Assembly: GCF_000934605.2 (NCBI RefSeq)
Contig: NZ_CP010897.2
Location: forward strand, 1,922,001 to 1,986,000
Source of the DNA: Pandoraea vervacti
Lineage (GTDB): Bacteria; Pseudomonadota; Gammaproteobacteria; Burkholderiales; Burkholderiaceae
Direction of reading: 5' to 3'
DNA length: 64,000 nucleotides
Shown here: piece by piece, positions 44,921-53,146 of the stretch
Numbering within the stretch: position 1 is the stretch's first letter
How the letters are laid out: every line of letters starts with the position of its first letter
Position numbers and translations under genes: made by a program
The notes under the pieces: model-generated
The model's input: the letters and a program-made list of their open reading frames with translations, nothing else
What the model was told of the DNA's origin: nothing
Databases searched by the model: none

Positions 44921-44948
44921 CAAAAGCCGCTCTTTCGAGCGGCTTTTG
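44921..44948. terminator. Bidirectional terminator after iscX
   Basis: CAAAAGCCGCTC (44921-44932) and GAGCGGCTTTTG (44937-44948) form a 12-bp perfect stem with a TTTC loop. A and T runs on either side suit termination of both iscX and the convergent glycine-zipper gene. Confidence 0.88.
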
Positions 44949-44991
44949 CATTATCGCGGCGTTTTGACGTGCGATTGACGTGCGATCCGTG

Positions 44992-45693
44992 TCAGCTTGC
45001 GCGTACCAGGCCGTTGTTCTCGAGACGCACGCGGTCGCCCGGTTGTACGCCCGGCGCGGATTGGTACGTCCAGTAGCGCGTCTTGCCGGTGTCCATGCGA
45101 ACGTAGACGCGGTACACCGTATCCGAGCGGACGCGCTTCTCGACTTCGTTCCCCGCAAGGCCGCCGCCCAGTGCACCCACCACCGTCATTGCCGTACGCC
45201 CGTTACCTGCGCCGAACTGGTTGCCGAGCAGGCCGCCGGCCACCGCGCCGCCGACCGCGCCCAGGCCTGTGGCGTGGCCTTCCGTGCGGATCGGCTCGAC
45301 GGACTGCACCGTGCCGCACGTCGAGCAGGTGGATGCCTGCCGTTGCGCGGGCGCCTGTTGCGCATACGACGGTTGCGTAGCGGGAGCGCGCTCGGTTGGG
45401 GCTTGCTGCGCTGCGTACTGAGCGCCTTGCGAATTCTGGGCGTTCTGAGCCGGTTGCTGTGCGGGCGCTTGCCATGCCGACCGACTCGGCGACTGACCCG
45501 GCAGCGCCGCTTGTTGCGGATTCGTCAGCGCGTATTGGGCGCTGTTGGACGTCGGTGCCGGGCCATCCGTGCTCTTGGCAACGGGCAGCACGCCCGTGAT
45601 GGCTGCCACACCGAGCAGGCTGACGACGACGATGCTGCCGGCTGCGGCAGCGACCAAGGGATGCATGCGACGCGGTTGCAGATCGTTATCCAT
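44992..45693 (-). CDS. Glycine-zipper 2TM domain protein (YcfJ/RcnB-like envelope protein)
   Basis: A 233-residue envelope protein. Residues about 15-37 form an N-terminal membrane helix or anchor (AAAGSIVVVSLLGVAAITGV). The middle ~90 residues are Gln/Ala/Pro-rich low-complexity sequence. The glycine-zipper pair is in GAVGGAVAGGLLGNQFGAGN and VVGALGGGLAGNEVEKR. The C-terminus has YRVYVRMDTGKTRYW and a small SH3-like strand region. Family function is unclear; many are outer-membrane-associated stress proteins. Confidence 0.8.
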   Translation of the reverse strand: MDNDLQPRRMHPLVAAAAGSIVVVSLLGVAAITGVLPVAKSTDGPAPTSNSAQYALTNPQQAALPGQSPSRSAWQAPAQQPAQNAQNSQGAQYAAQQAPTERAPATQPSYAQQAPAQRQASTCSTCGTVQSVEPIRTEGHATGLGAVGGAVAGGLLGNQFGAGNGRTAMTVVGALGGGLAGNEVEKRVRSDTVYRVYVRMDTGKTRYWTYQSAPGVQPGDRVRLENNGLVRAS

Positions 45694-46041
45694 GTTGTTT
45701 TCTCCATCGTGCGGTTAGTGCGAATCCTCTTCTACGTGCTGGCGTGCACGGGCGATTTCGCATGAGAAAAGTTTCCGCTACGGCAAACGGGGCATCCGTT
45801 TCATTTTGTAACGCGATGTAAGATGTGCATCGTCAGGGTGTCGCTAAAAATGGCGTTGTGGTTGTTTTATGTCATTGAAATATAAGGGAATTTTCTGGTT
45901 TCCCGAAGGGGCGGCACGCGGTGTGGACGCGGTGGACTTAACAAAAGAAACAAGTCGTTGGGGAGGCGTGACGTGAATCGACAGGCATCGTGCGAGTTGC
46001 CACCGACGTCGCCGGGCGTTGCATCGCCCCCCGAGGCAGAA
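45694..46041. other. Gene-free gap between the glycine-zipper gene and the IS element
   Basis: No convincing coding sequence or RNA gene is seen in this 348-bp gap. It probably contains the promoter of the minus-strand glycine-zipper gene (AT-rich around 45770-45900) and then the left flank of the IS element. The gap may have been longer or contained a gene before insertion, but nothing remains to show it. Confidence 0.5.
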
Positions 46042-46057
46042 TAGTTGTCGCCCCGAT
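46042..46057 (+). repeat. Left terminal inverted repeat of the IS element
   Basis: TAGTTGTCGCCCCGAT matches the inverse of the right end in 15 of 16 positions. Confidence 0.8.
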
Positions 46058-46096
46058 AGAACTTGGATCTTCGACCGATTCAAGTTTCGTAGATGT

Positions 46097-46135
46097 AGGA
46101 GGAAGGCCGGCGCCGTAGGCGGCGGCCTTCCTCCT
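46097..46135. repeat. Strong hairpin at the left side of the IS element
   Basis: AGGAGGAAGGCCG (46097-46109) and CGGCCTTCCTCCT (46123-46135) form a 13-bp perfect stem; CGCC/GGCG inside extends it with a three-base loop. It lies between the left inverted repeat and orfA. It can block readthrough transcription into the transposase genes or sequester the SD-like AGGAGGA it contains. Both roles are inference. Confidence 0.7.
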
Positions 46136-46175
46136 GCGGTTTCCCACAGCAAGGGGGTGATGATGAGAGAACAAG

Positions 46176-46655
46176 TTGGCTCGATACGGACAAGAATTTA
46201 AGGACAGAGCGGTAGCTCGGTTGCTGCCGCCGGAGAGCGCCCCGCTGGAGGTGGTGGCGCGTGAGACCGGGGTGAGCACAAGTACGCTGGAGCGCTGGCG
46301 CAGTGAGGAGTTGGCCGGGCCCGCACGCGAGCGCAACTGGACGGCCGCGGCGCGCCTGGAAGCGGTGATTGCCACGGCAGCCATGGACGAGGCTGCCCGC
46401 GGTGGCTGGTGTCGCGAACACGGCGTGTACCCGCAGGAACTACAGCAATGGCGCGACAGCGCAACGCAAGCACTTGCCGGGCCTGCGCAGAAGCGCGCCA
46501 GTCCCCAGCAGACCAAGGACGACCGTCGTCGCATCAAAGAGCTCGAGCGAGAACTGCGCCGCAAGGAAAAAGCTCTGGCTGAGGCAGCAGCTCTGCTGGT
46601 GCTATCAAAAAAAGTCGAGGCGATCTTCAACAAAAACAGAAGCGAGGACGAATGA
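46176..46655 (+). CDS. IS3-like transposase OrfA (DNA-binding)
   Basis: A 159-residue protein starting at TTG 46176. It contains a helix-turn-helix (RLLPPESAPLEVVARETGVS ... TLERWRSEE), a second HTH-like part (GGWCREHGVYPQELQQW), and a C-terminal coiled-coil with RIKELERELRRKEKALAEA. Near its end the DNA has A7 at 46607-46613, and orfB lies in the -1 frame with no stop between. So a -1 frameshift can make an OrfAB fusion. Confidence 0.82.
   Translation: MARYGQEFKDRAVARLLPPESAPLEVVARETGVSTSTLERWRSEELAGPARERNWTAAARLEAVIATAAMDEAARGGWCREHGVYPQELQQWRDSATQALAGPAQKRASPQQTKDDRRRIKELERELRRKEKALAEAAALLVLSKKVEAIFNKNRSEDE
46607..46613 (+). promoter_or_regulatory. Candidate -1 programmed frameshift site (A7)
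   Basis: Seven A's within orfA, 39 bp before the orfB ATG. The -1 frame is open from here into orfB. IS3-family elements commonly make OrfAB transposase by slippage on A-rich sites. The ATGA overlap offers a second way to express orfB by translational coupling. Confidence 0.6.
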
Positions 46656-47743
46656 TCGGGCTCGAAGATCGCCAGACCCTGGCCCACGACATCGAAGCCG
46701 CTCAACAGGCCGGCGCGCGGCTGGAGCAGGCCTGCGAGATCGCTGGCATCGACGAGCGCAGCCTGCAGCGCTGGAAGGCCAGCCAAGGGCTCGTATCGGG
46801 TGATGGAAGGTCCAACGCGGTGCGGCTGACACCGGCCCATGCGCTGACGCCAGCAGAGCGCGAGCAGATCCTGCAAGTGGCCAACGAGCCGCGCTTTGCC
46901 GACATGCCGCCGGCGCGCATCGTCCCGATGCTGGCCGACGAAGGTGTGTATCTGGCCAGCGAATCGAGCTTCCAGCGTGTGCTGCGCGAGCATGGGCAGA
47001 ACCAGCACCGAGGCCGCGCCAAGTCCCCGCGCAAGAGTCGCCCGCCGACCACGCACATAGCCACTGCGCCGCGCCAGCTGTGGTGTTGGGACATGACGTA
47101 CTTGCCGGCCGAAATCGTCGGGCGCTGGTTCTACCTGTACCTGATTCTCGACGTGTACAGCCGCAAGATCGTGGGCTTCGAGGTTCACGACACCGACGAC
47201 TCCGATCACGCCGCACATCTGGTCAAGCGCACGGCGCTGGCCGAAAGCATCCATGCCATGACAGCCAAGCCGGTACTGCACGGCGACAACGGTTCGACCC
47301 TCAAGGCCACGACCGTGCTGGCAATGTTGAATTGGCTGGGCGTCAAGCCATCGTACTCGCGCCCGCGAGTGAGCGACGATAACGCCTTCGTCGAAAGCCT
47401 GTTTCGCACGGCAAAGTACCGCCCGGAGTTCCCGGACAAGGGGTTCGCCAGCCTCGACGAGGCTCGCGCCTGGGCTTCGAGCTTCGTGCACTGGTATAAC
47501 CACGATCACCGGCACAGCGGCATCCAATACGTCAGCCCTGCGCAGCGTCATGCGGGGCAAGACGTCGCGATCCTCGCCGCTCGCCACGAGGTATATCTCC
47601 AGGCCCGTGAACGCAATCCCCGGCGCTGGTCGGGCAGCACACGGAACTGGGAACCGATCGGTGCGGTGACCCTGAACCCCGAACGCGACTCCGTCGTAAA
47701 AACGCATTCGGAATCCCTCCAAATGCAGTCATTGGCCGCATGA
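46652..47743 (+). CDS. IS3-like transposase OrfB (DDE integrase core)
   Basis: A 363-residue protein. The catalytic triad appears as WCWDMTYLPAEIVGRWF (first Asp), LHGDNGS (second Asp) and SDDNAFVESLFRTAK (Glu), the IS3-type DDE pattern. The C-terminus has WYNHDHRHSGIQYVSPAQRH. Start ATG overlaps the orfA stop by ATGA. Appears intact. The stop is inside the right inverted repeat. Confidence 0.87.
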   Translation: MIGLEDRQTLAHDIEAAQQAGARLEQACEIAGIDERSLQRWKASQGLVSGDGRSNAVRLTPAHALTPAEREQILQVANEPRFADMPPARIVPMLADEGVYLASESSFQRVLREHGQNQHRGRAKSPRKSRPPTTHIATAPRQLWCWDMTYLPAEIVGRWFYLYLILDVYSRKIVGFEVHDTDDSDHAAHLVKRTALAESIHAMTAKPVLHGDNGSTLKATTVLAMLNWLGVKPSYSRPRVSDDNAFVESLFRTAKYRPEFPDKGFASLDEARAWASSFVHWYNHDHRHSGIQYVSPAQRHAGQDVAILAARHEVYLQARERNPRRWSGSTRNWEPIGAVTLNPERDSVVKTHSESLQMQSLAA

Positions 47744-47758
47744 TCGAGGCGACAACTA
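47743..47758 (-). repeat. Right terminal inverted repeat of the IS element
   Basis: ATCGAGGCGACAACTA, the inverse of the left end with one mismatch. It begins in the orfB stop codon. Confidence 0.8.
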
Positions 47759-47879
47759 CCTTGACTCGCGCCGATCGCGCGGCGGTCCCGTTGAGCTCGC
47801 TGAACCCGGTGAGCCAAGTGCGCCAACAGAGTCATCTGGCTGCGATAGTTCCGGTTGCGCCGGTAGTCCCAATCCTCCC

Positions 47880-49088
47880 GTGGCGCGTGGCGTCGTGATC
47901 GCGGCGGGTATCGTGCTGCTATTGCAGTGGGGCGCGTTGGGAGCATGGGCGTTTAGTTGGTTGACGAGTGAGGCGCAGGGAACGACAGGGATGCCGCCAC
48001 TGGGTCACGACTTGCGTGTCTATTGGACGGTCTCCTGGATCACGACGCATCTTGGTGCGCTTACCGCCTTCGACCGCCCAACGCTCAGCGCGCTGCAACT
48101 TCAGTTTTTTCCCGCCTACACGGAAGTCGGGTACTGGCTTTATCCGCCGACGTACCAATGGGCGATCCAACCGCTTTCGGCGCTGCCATACCGGTGGACG
48201 TACGCCGTGTACGTGGCCGTCTGTGTCGCCTTGTTCGCTGTCGCCGTATCGCCATGGCGAAAAAGGGCTGGCTGGCCATGGCTTGTGGTCATCGCGTTTC
48301 CTGGCCTCTGGATCACGGTGTTGGCCGGGCAGAACGCCGTTGTGACGTTGCTGCTGGTCACGTTAGCCCTGACGCTTTCCGGCACGCGCCCGCTGTTTGC
48401 AGGGTTCTGCGGTGGGCTGCTCGTCATAAAGCCGCAATTTGCGGTATTGCTGCCGTTGTGGTGGTTATGCGGCAGACAGTGGCGTGCCTTGATGGCGATG
48501 GCGGTCACGGGCGCCGTAAGTTGCGCGCTTACATTGGGCTGGGAAGGATGGGCGCTGTGGCAGGCGTTTCTTGCGTCGGTCTCGACGTTCAATGCGGTGG
48601 TGGTTCAGCAGGGTGCGGGCGGCATTTGGCACGCGATGCCAACGATATTTGCGGCCGCACGTTTGCATGGGGCGTCGCTGTGCGCGGCATATGCGCTCTT
48701 CGGCGTTGTGGCGGTGCCGTCCGTTCTGATTGCGGCGTGGCTATGGGCGAAGCAGGGGCCGTTATCGCTGAGGGTCGCCGCGGCCATGACTGCGACGTTG
48801 CTATCCCAGCCATATCTCCTCTATTACGAGTTGGTGTGGCTGATCGTGCCGTTGCTGTGTCTCGGCGCAACGAAACCCGCCACCGCGTCTGGTGCAACGC
48901 TAGCGTGGCTCAGTGACAGATTGCGGGCCGCTATCTGGTTGCTGCCGTTGCAGGCGTACCTCGCCGTGCTCTGGACGCCAATGGGGCAATGGGGCGTCGT
49001 GCTGGTGCCGGCGCTAATGCTGGTGACGGCATGGCGTGCACGGCAAGTCGGCAAGTCGGCAAGTCGTAAGCCATCGCCGCGCGCATAA
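47880..49088 (+). CDS. GT87-family (DUF2029) membrane glycosyltransferase-like protein
   Basis: A 402-residue protein with about ten hydrophobic helices. GHDLRVYWTVSWI contains the conserved acidic residue of the first periplasmic loop, and FFPAYTEVGYWLYPPTYQWA with CGGLLVIKPQFAVLLPLWWL matches the GT87/DUF2029 pattern. Family members use polyprenyl-phosphate sugars in mannan or glycan synthesis; here the acceptor is unknown. The start is GTG at 47880, 122 bp from the IS end. The C-terminus is encoded by 8-bp repeats. Confidence 0.8.
   Translation: MARGVVIAAGIVLLLQWGALGAWAFSWLTSEAQGTTGMPPLGHDLRVYWTVSWITTHLGALTAFDRPTLSALQLQFFPAYTEVGYWLYPPTYQWAIQPLSALPYRWTYAVYVAVCVALFAVAVSPWRKRAGWPWLVVIAFPGLWITVLAGQNAVVTLLLVTLALTLSGTRPLFAGFCGGLLVIKPQFAVLLPLWWLCGRQWRALMAMAVTGAVSCALTLGWEGWALWQAFLASVSTFNAVVVQQGAGGIWHAMPTIFAAARLHGASLCAAYALFGVVAVPSVLIAAWLWAKQGPLSLRVAAAMTATLLSQPYLLYYELVWLIVPLLCLGATKPATASGATLAWLSDRLRAAIWLLPLQAYLAVLWTPMGQWGVVLVPALMLVTAWRARQVGKSASRKPSPRA
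49041..49064. repeat. 8-bp tandem repeat CGGCAAGT x3 near the GT87 gene end
   Basis: Three exact copies, 24 bp before the stop. Because 8 is not a multiple of three, gain or loss of a copy would change the C-terminus of the protein. Confidence 0.75.
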
Positions 49089-49137
49089 TGGCACGCATCG
49101 TCTGTGAACGTCATCTCCATTGCCTTGTCCGACTCCC

Positions 49138-49740
49138 ATGATCGATACACTCCCGCCTCTCGAAAATCCGCTGGATACGGCAAGTCATCTGCACGTCTAC
49201 CCCTATGTCGTGACGCGCGACTGGGTCGAAGCGCACGACCCGGATGGCGACGTCAGTGAGCCATTCTCCGACGACGTCTTCGTCACGTTGGTGCTCGACA
49301 GCCCGACAGGGCTGCGGCGTTTGCAAGGTGCGGATCTGCGCGCCGCGGGGCTGACGTTCGAAGCGATATTTGCGCAAGCTGCGTCGAATTTGTCGCGGGC
49401 GTGGACAGCGCGCCACTTCGAATTCGGTATCGCGCGGCTCGACGACGGCACGATGATCGGCGGCGCTCGCGGCAACTGGATGGCTCCTGCCGGTGCGCTG
49501 GTGCTGGGCAACCTGTATCAGTCGATGGTCGAGCATTTTGAAGCCACGACATTTGCGGCCATCGCTGTGAATCGCACATTCGTCGTTGCGTTTCCTACCG
49601 ATACAAAGACGGTGTCGTCGCTGGCACTGCGTCAGTTGATCGAAGGCGCATCGAGCGGGGCGATTCTCCCCATTTCTCGGACCTGGTTACAGCTCGATGG
49701 CGACTGGCCGTCCGCCTATCGTGGAATTCCGGCTTTCTGA
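49138..49740 (+). CDS. Conserved protein of unknown function
   Basis: A 200-residue soluble protein. It begins MIDTLPPLENPLDTASHLHV; no signal peptide or membrane helix. A Gly-rich turn GGARGNWMAPAGALVLGNLY and a C-terminal ISRTWLQLDGDWPSAYRG stand out. The last part slightly recalls DUF1444 proteins, but I would not assign a family. Start chosen at ATG 49138; an in-frame TTG at 49120 is possible. It follows the GT87 gene by 49 bp. Confidence 0.7.
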   Translation: MIDTLPPLENPLDTASHLHVYPYVVTRDWVEAHDPDGDVSEPFSDDVFVTLVLDSPTGLRRLQGADLRAAGLTFEAIFAQAASNLSRAWTARHFEFGIARLDDGTMIGGARGNWMAPAGALVLGNLYQSMVEHFEATTFAAIAVNRTFVVAFPTDTKTVSSLALRQLIEGASSGAILPISRTWLQLDGDWPSAYRGIPAF

Positions 49741-49858
49741 AACGGGAACCGCTTGTTGGCGCGTTTCACGTAGGCGACGCTCGCGACCCGAAAATGCCGC
49801 ACGAACGGCTACCTAGACTCGGTCCAGGCACATTCGCTGCCATTACCGGAGACTACGT

Positions 49859-50677
49859 ATGCCAGCTTTCTCACCGCTCTCGTCGTACGCCGCAGGTTCC
49901 TACGCATCCATCGTTCCCGCTACGACCGCGCATGCCTCGGCAGGGTTCATATCGCCCATTGCGGGAGCGCACATGTCGAACGTCGAGCGCGTCGCATTAG
50001 CGACCGATCTCGCAGCGGCGCGGGCGCTGCGCGCGGTTGCGGAGCCGCGCCCGAGACAGACATGCAACACGCTATTGCCTCAGACGTCCCCGGTCGAAGT
50101 GCAGGTCCAGCGGCGCACGGCGATGCATCTGCGTTCCGAGTCGGATCGGGTGGCGTTTCTGAACGAGAATCGAGTCAGTGCAGTCTGGATGGAGATGCTG
50201 GATGCGACCCGAGCATCGGGGGGATGTCCCACGGAGGTCCGGCCGGGGCAAGTGGCGACGGATATCGCCCACCGCATGTCGTGCCTGGGCGTTGGCGTCG
50301 GAGAACTTCGACGACCGGACAGGCACAGCGCCTCGGGGACAGCCGCCGATGTCGGGAGCGCGTCGGTCGGTGCCAGCGAGTTCGCGACGATCGAAGCGCT
50401 GTCGTTGCCGTCCGTCCACATTCGCGAGCCCGGCTTCGAGCCGGGGACGATGGCGGCGCTCGAGTATGACCTGGGGTGGCGGGCGCTGGCACCGTCGTGG
50501 CAAGCCGCGTTGCCTGCGATCGACGAAGATGTTTGGGCGTCCAATCCGAATACAGCGCTGTTCTGTGCCGTCGGTCGTGCCGTTCTGCCGCATCTGGCGA
50601 CTGACGAGCGGGGCGAACTGATGGACGGGATATGTGCGCGCATCGTGTCGTTTCACATGCATGCGGGTGGCCTCTAG
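49859..50677 (+). CDS. Unknown protein, upstream part of an amber-interrupted reading frame
   Basis: A 272-residue protein with GGAG well placed before the ATG. The first 60 residues are Ser/Ala-rich and probably disordered. The middle is Arg/Asp-rich (RRTAMHLRSESDRVAFLNEN) and the C-terminal third looks globular (EYDLGWRALAPSWQAALPAI, then DEDVWASNPNTALFCAVGRA). No family recognised; an effector-like or regulatory role is only a guess. The frame stops at TAG 50675-50677 and then continues open for 120 more codons. Confidence 0.55.
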   Translation: MPAFSPLSSYAAGSYASIVPATTAHASAGFISPIAGAHMSNVERVALATDLAAARALRAVAEPRPRQTCNTLLPQTSPVEVQVQRRTAMHLRSESDRVAFLNENRVSAVWMEMLDATRASGGCPTEVRPGQVATDIAHRMSCLGVGVGELRRPDRHSASGTAADVGSASVGASEFATIEALSLPSVHIREPGFEPGTMAALEYDLGWRALAPSWQAALPAIDEDVWASNPNTALFCAVGRAVLPHLATDERGELMDGICARIVSFHMHAGGL

Positions 50678-51040
50678 GACTGCCTGTCCAATGTCACGCA
50701 AGCGGTGGAGCGCATGTCGTCCGATGGTGACGTCACAAGCGTCGCTGCCATCGAGCTGTCCGACTTTCTGCGCGAGTGCGCCGGTGCGGATTGGCGCGAT
50801 GCGCTCATCGGGGGGGAGCCGGGGCGTGACGCACTGACGCGTCGTCGCCAGGCATGCTTGCGAGCCGGGTCGACTGAAGCGAATGGAGCGAATGGAGCGA
50901 CTGGAGAGTTTGGAGCGACTGAAGCGGACGCGGTGACTGGAATGACCGGAACGACTGACGAAGCGTCTTCAGGCGGCAACGAATGGCCCGACGCCGCGTG
51001 TGCGCAAGCGGCGCGTCGTGTGCGTTCGACGTCGCTATAA
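50678..51040 (+). pseudogene. In-frame downstream continuation after the amber codon
   Basis: Directly after TAG the same frame codes DCLSNVTQAVERMSSDGDVT and an acidic, Ser/Asp-rich segment containing ELSDFLRECAGADWRDALIG. It ends with TAA at 51038. Its composition continues that of the upstream part. Either a nonsense mutation has split one gene (a pseudogene), or a low level of readthrough makes a 393-residue protein. A 9-bp repeat array is included. Confidence 0.5.
50872..50925. repeat. 9-bp degenerate tandem repeat (GAATGGAGC type) x6
   Basis: GACTGAAGC, GAATGGAGC, GAATGGAGC, GACTGGAGA, GTTTGGAGC and GACTGAAGC run without gaps. In the frame they code for Glu/Ala/Asn/Gly-rich sequence (TEANGANGATGEFGATEA). 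Confidence 0.75.
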
Positions 51041-51075
51041 AAAAAGCCGCAGCACCTGATGAGGGCTGCGGCTTC
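51038..51075 (-). terminator. Intrinsic terminator of the prfB-ivy-lysS cluster
   Basis: On the minus strand AAGCCGCAGC and GCTGCGGCTT form a 10-bp stem with an 11-base loop, followed by seven T. It begins 28 bp after the lysS stop. Confidence 0.88.
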
Positions 51076-51102
51076 GCCTGCTATATGTTGCTTGCCGAAC
51101 GA

Positions 51103-52647
51103 TCAGTCTTCGCGGCGCAGGTGCGGGAACAGCAGCACGTCGCGAATGTTGGGGCTGTCGGTGAGCAGCATGATCAGGCGGTCGATGCCAATGCCGCAAC
51201 CGCCCGTCGGGGGCATGCCGTATTCCAGCGCGCGAATGTAGTCGGCGTCGTAATACATCGCTTCTTCGTCGCCGGCGTCTTTCTGATCGACCTGCGCGCG
51301 AAAACGTGCGGCCTGATCTTCGGGATCGTTCAGCTCCGAGAAGCCATTGGCGATCTCGCGGCCCGTGATGAACAGTTCAAAGCGTTCGGTGATCCCGGGC
51401 AACGTGTCGGAGGCGCGCGCCAGCGGCGAGACCTCGACCGGATAATCGACGATGAACGTCGGCTCCCACAACTGGCTCTCGGCCGTCTCTTCGAACAGCG
51501 CCAGTTGCAATGCACCGAGACCCGCGTTCTTGAACTGCGGGGCATCCGTCTTCACACCGTATTTGAGCAACGCACCACGCACGAATTCGATGTCGGCGAG
51601 TTGTTCCGCGGTGTACTCCGGCGCGTACTTGAGGATCGCCTCGACGATGGTCAGACGATGGAACGGCTTCGCCAGATCCAGCTCGCGGCCCTGATATTCG
51701 ATGGTCGCGGTGCCGCGCGCATCGACGGCAGCGCGGCGGATCAGCGCTTCGGTGAAGTCCATCAGCCACCGGTAGTCGGTGTAAGCCGCGTAGAACTCCA
51801 TCATCGTAAATTCCGGATTGTGACGCGGCGACACGCCCTCGTTACGGAAATTACGGTTGATCTCGAATACCCGCTCGAAGCCGCCGACGATCAGGCGCTT
51901 CAGATAGAGCTCCGGCGCGATACGCAGGTACATCTGCATATCCAGCGCATTGTGGTGCGTGATGAACGGCTTCGCCGCAGCGCCACCCGGGATCGGATGC
52001 AGCATCGGCGTTTCGACTTCCATGAAGTCGGCGTCCGTCATGTACTGACGGATCGAGGCGATGGCCTTCGCGCGGGCGCGGAATGTGTTGCGCGTTTCCG
52101 GCGAGGTGATCAGGTCGACGTAGCGCTGACGGTACTTCGTCTCCTGGTCAGCCAGGCCGTGGAACTTGTCCGGCAGCGGGCGCAGCGCTTTGGCGAGCAG
52201 TCGCAGTTCCTTGACCTTCACCGACAGTTCGCCGGTGCGCGTGCGGAACAGGGTGCCGGTTGCGGCGATGATGTCGCCGATGTCCCAGCCCTTGAAGGCG
52301 GTCATCGAGTCGGCGCCCACATCGTCGCGACCGATGAAGAACTGGATCTGGCCGCTACCGTCCTGCACGGTGGCGAAGGCGGCCTTGCCCATCACACGCT
52401 TGAGCATCATGCGACCGGCCACCGACACGGCGATGGGCTCGGCTTCGAGCGTTTCGTTGTCGACGTCCTGATAGCGGGTCTGCAGGTCGCCGGCATGTTG
52501 CTCGGGACGGAAGTCGTTCGGGAACGCCACGCCGCTCGCGCGAATCGCCGACAGTTTCTCGCGACGCTCGGCGATGAGCTTGTTGTCGTCCTGCGGCAGG
52601 TCGTTAGCCTGATTGGCCGGGTCGGCCTGGGTGTTTTGATCGGTCAT
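51103..52647 (-). CDS. lysS: Lysyl-tRNA synthetase (class II)
   Basis: Charges tRNA-Lys. The 514-residue class II enzyme has an N-terminal OB-fold, motif 2 in NEGVSPRHNPEFTMMEFYAA and motif 3 in GGCGIGIDRLIMLL. Start at 52647 (MTDQNTQADPANQAND); upstream in-frame sequence is outside the family. It starts 17 bp after the lysozyme-inhibitor gene and ends the cluster. Confidence 0.96.
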   Translation of the reverse strand: MTDQNTQADPANQANDLPQDDNKLIAERREKLSAIRASGVAFPNDFRPEQHAGDLQTRYQDVDNETLEAEPIAVSVAGRMMLKRVMGKAAFATVQDGSGQIQFFIGRDDVGADSMTAFKGWDIGDIIAATGTLFRTRTGELSVKVKELRLLAKALRPLPDKFHGLADQETKYRQRYVDLITSPETRNTFRARAKAIASIRQYMTDADFMEVETPMLHPIPGGAAAKPFITHHNALDMQMYLRIAPELYLKRLIVGGFERVFEINRNFRNEGVSPRHNPEFTMMEFYAAYTDYRWLMDFTEALIRRAAVDARGTATIEYQGRELDLAKPFHRLTIVEAILKYAPEYTAEQLADIEFVRGALLKYGVKTDAPQFKNAGLGALQLALFEETAESQLWEPTFIVDYPVEVSPLARASDTLPGITERFELFITGREIANGFSELNDPEDQAARFRAQVDQKDAGDEEAMYYDADYIRALEYGMPPTGGCGIGIDRLIMLLTDSPNIRDVLLFPHLRRED

Positions 52648-52663
52648 GATGCGAACGATGAGG

Positions 52664-53143
52664 TTATTCGGTAAAACGCAGCGTGTGGAGCAGGGCATTC
52701 TTGAGCGAGCCGTCGGGCGCACCCAGCCAGATCAGTTCGGTGCGATCCTGATGCGGGCTGGCATTGGCCGCTGCACTGGGGTCCCGCACAAACAGCGCCG
52801 CGATCGCCTGCGAGCGCGGCTCGTACAAAATGTGGACGTACTCGCTCGGGCAGTCGTGCGGCTTGCAACTCTGCACCAGCAACCAGGGCTTGCCCGCCAC
52901 GCTGACACGTTGCGATGGCGTCGAGGTTCCCCCCTGGCGCACCCACGCGGGCACATTGCGTGGAGCGACGATGCGTGCGTAAGCGCCCGAGAAATCCGGG
53001 CGCTTGAGCAGTTCATGCAGGTACGGTCCCGTCTCGGGACTTGCACCCGGTGCACCCGGTGTACTGGCCGGGGCAGCAACGGCGGCGCGCTGCAAGCACA
53101 ACGCACTCACCACCCACACGGCTAGCGTGCGGACAAACGCCAT
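52664..53143 (-). CDS. Ivy-type lysozyme inhibitor
   Basis: A 159-residue periplasmic protein with a signal peptide (MAFVRTLAVWVVSALCLQRA, then AVAAP). The key CKPHDC loop is at 93-98, where the two cysteines form the disulfide that presents the loop to the lysozyme active site. Flanking strands (WLLVQSCKPHDCPSEYVHIL) fit the Ivy family (PF08816). It binds and blocks C-type lysozyme, probably protecting the cell wall. It lies four bases after prfB and 17 bp before lysS. The first 15 residues of the mature part are encoded by 9-bp GCACCCGGT repeats. Confidence 0.82.
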   Translation of the reverse strand: MAFVRTLAVWVVSALCLQRAAVAAPASTPGAPGASPETGPYLHELLKRPDFSGAYARIVAPRNVPAWVRQGGTSTPSQRVSVAGKPWLLVQSCKPHDCPSEYVHILYEPRSQAIAALFVRDPSAAANASPHQDRTELIWLGAPDGSLKNALLHTLRFTE

Positions 53144-53146
53144 TCC

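Larger units (their letters stand above)
46042..47758 (+). mobile_element. Complete IS3-like insertion sequence
   Basis: A 1.7-kb element bounded by 16-bp inverted repeats (one mismatch). It carries orfA and orfB overlapping by ATGA, and orfB has a DDE integrase core. A strong hairpin lies between the left end and orfA. No direct duplication of flanking bases is visible: the left flank ends GGCAGAA and the right flank begins CCTTGAC. So the insertion may be old, or its ends may have been rearranged. IS3 assignment rests on the orfA/orfB layout, the -1 frame relation and the DDE motif, not on a database match. Confidence 0.82.

Noticed and set aside
45938..47722. 594-codon open frame antisense to the IS element
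   Set aside because: It crosses the left end of the IS and both transposase genes, so it cannot be an old gene; composition is that of a shadow frame.
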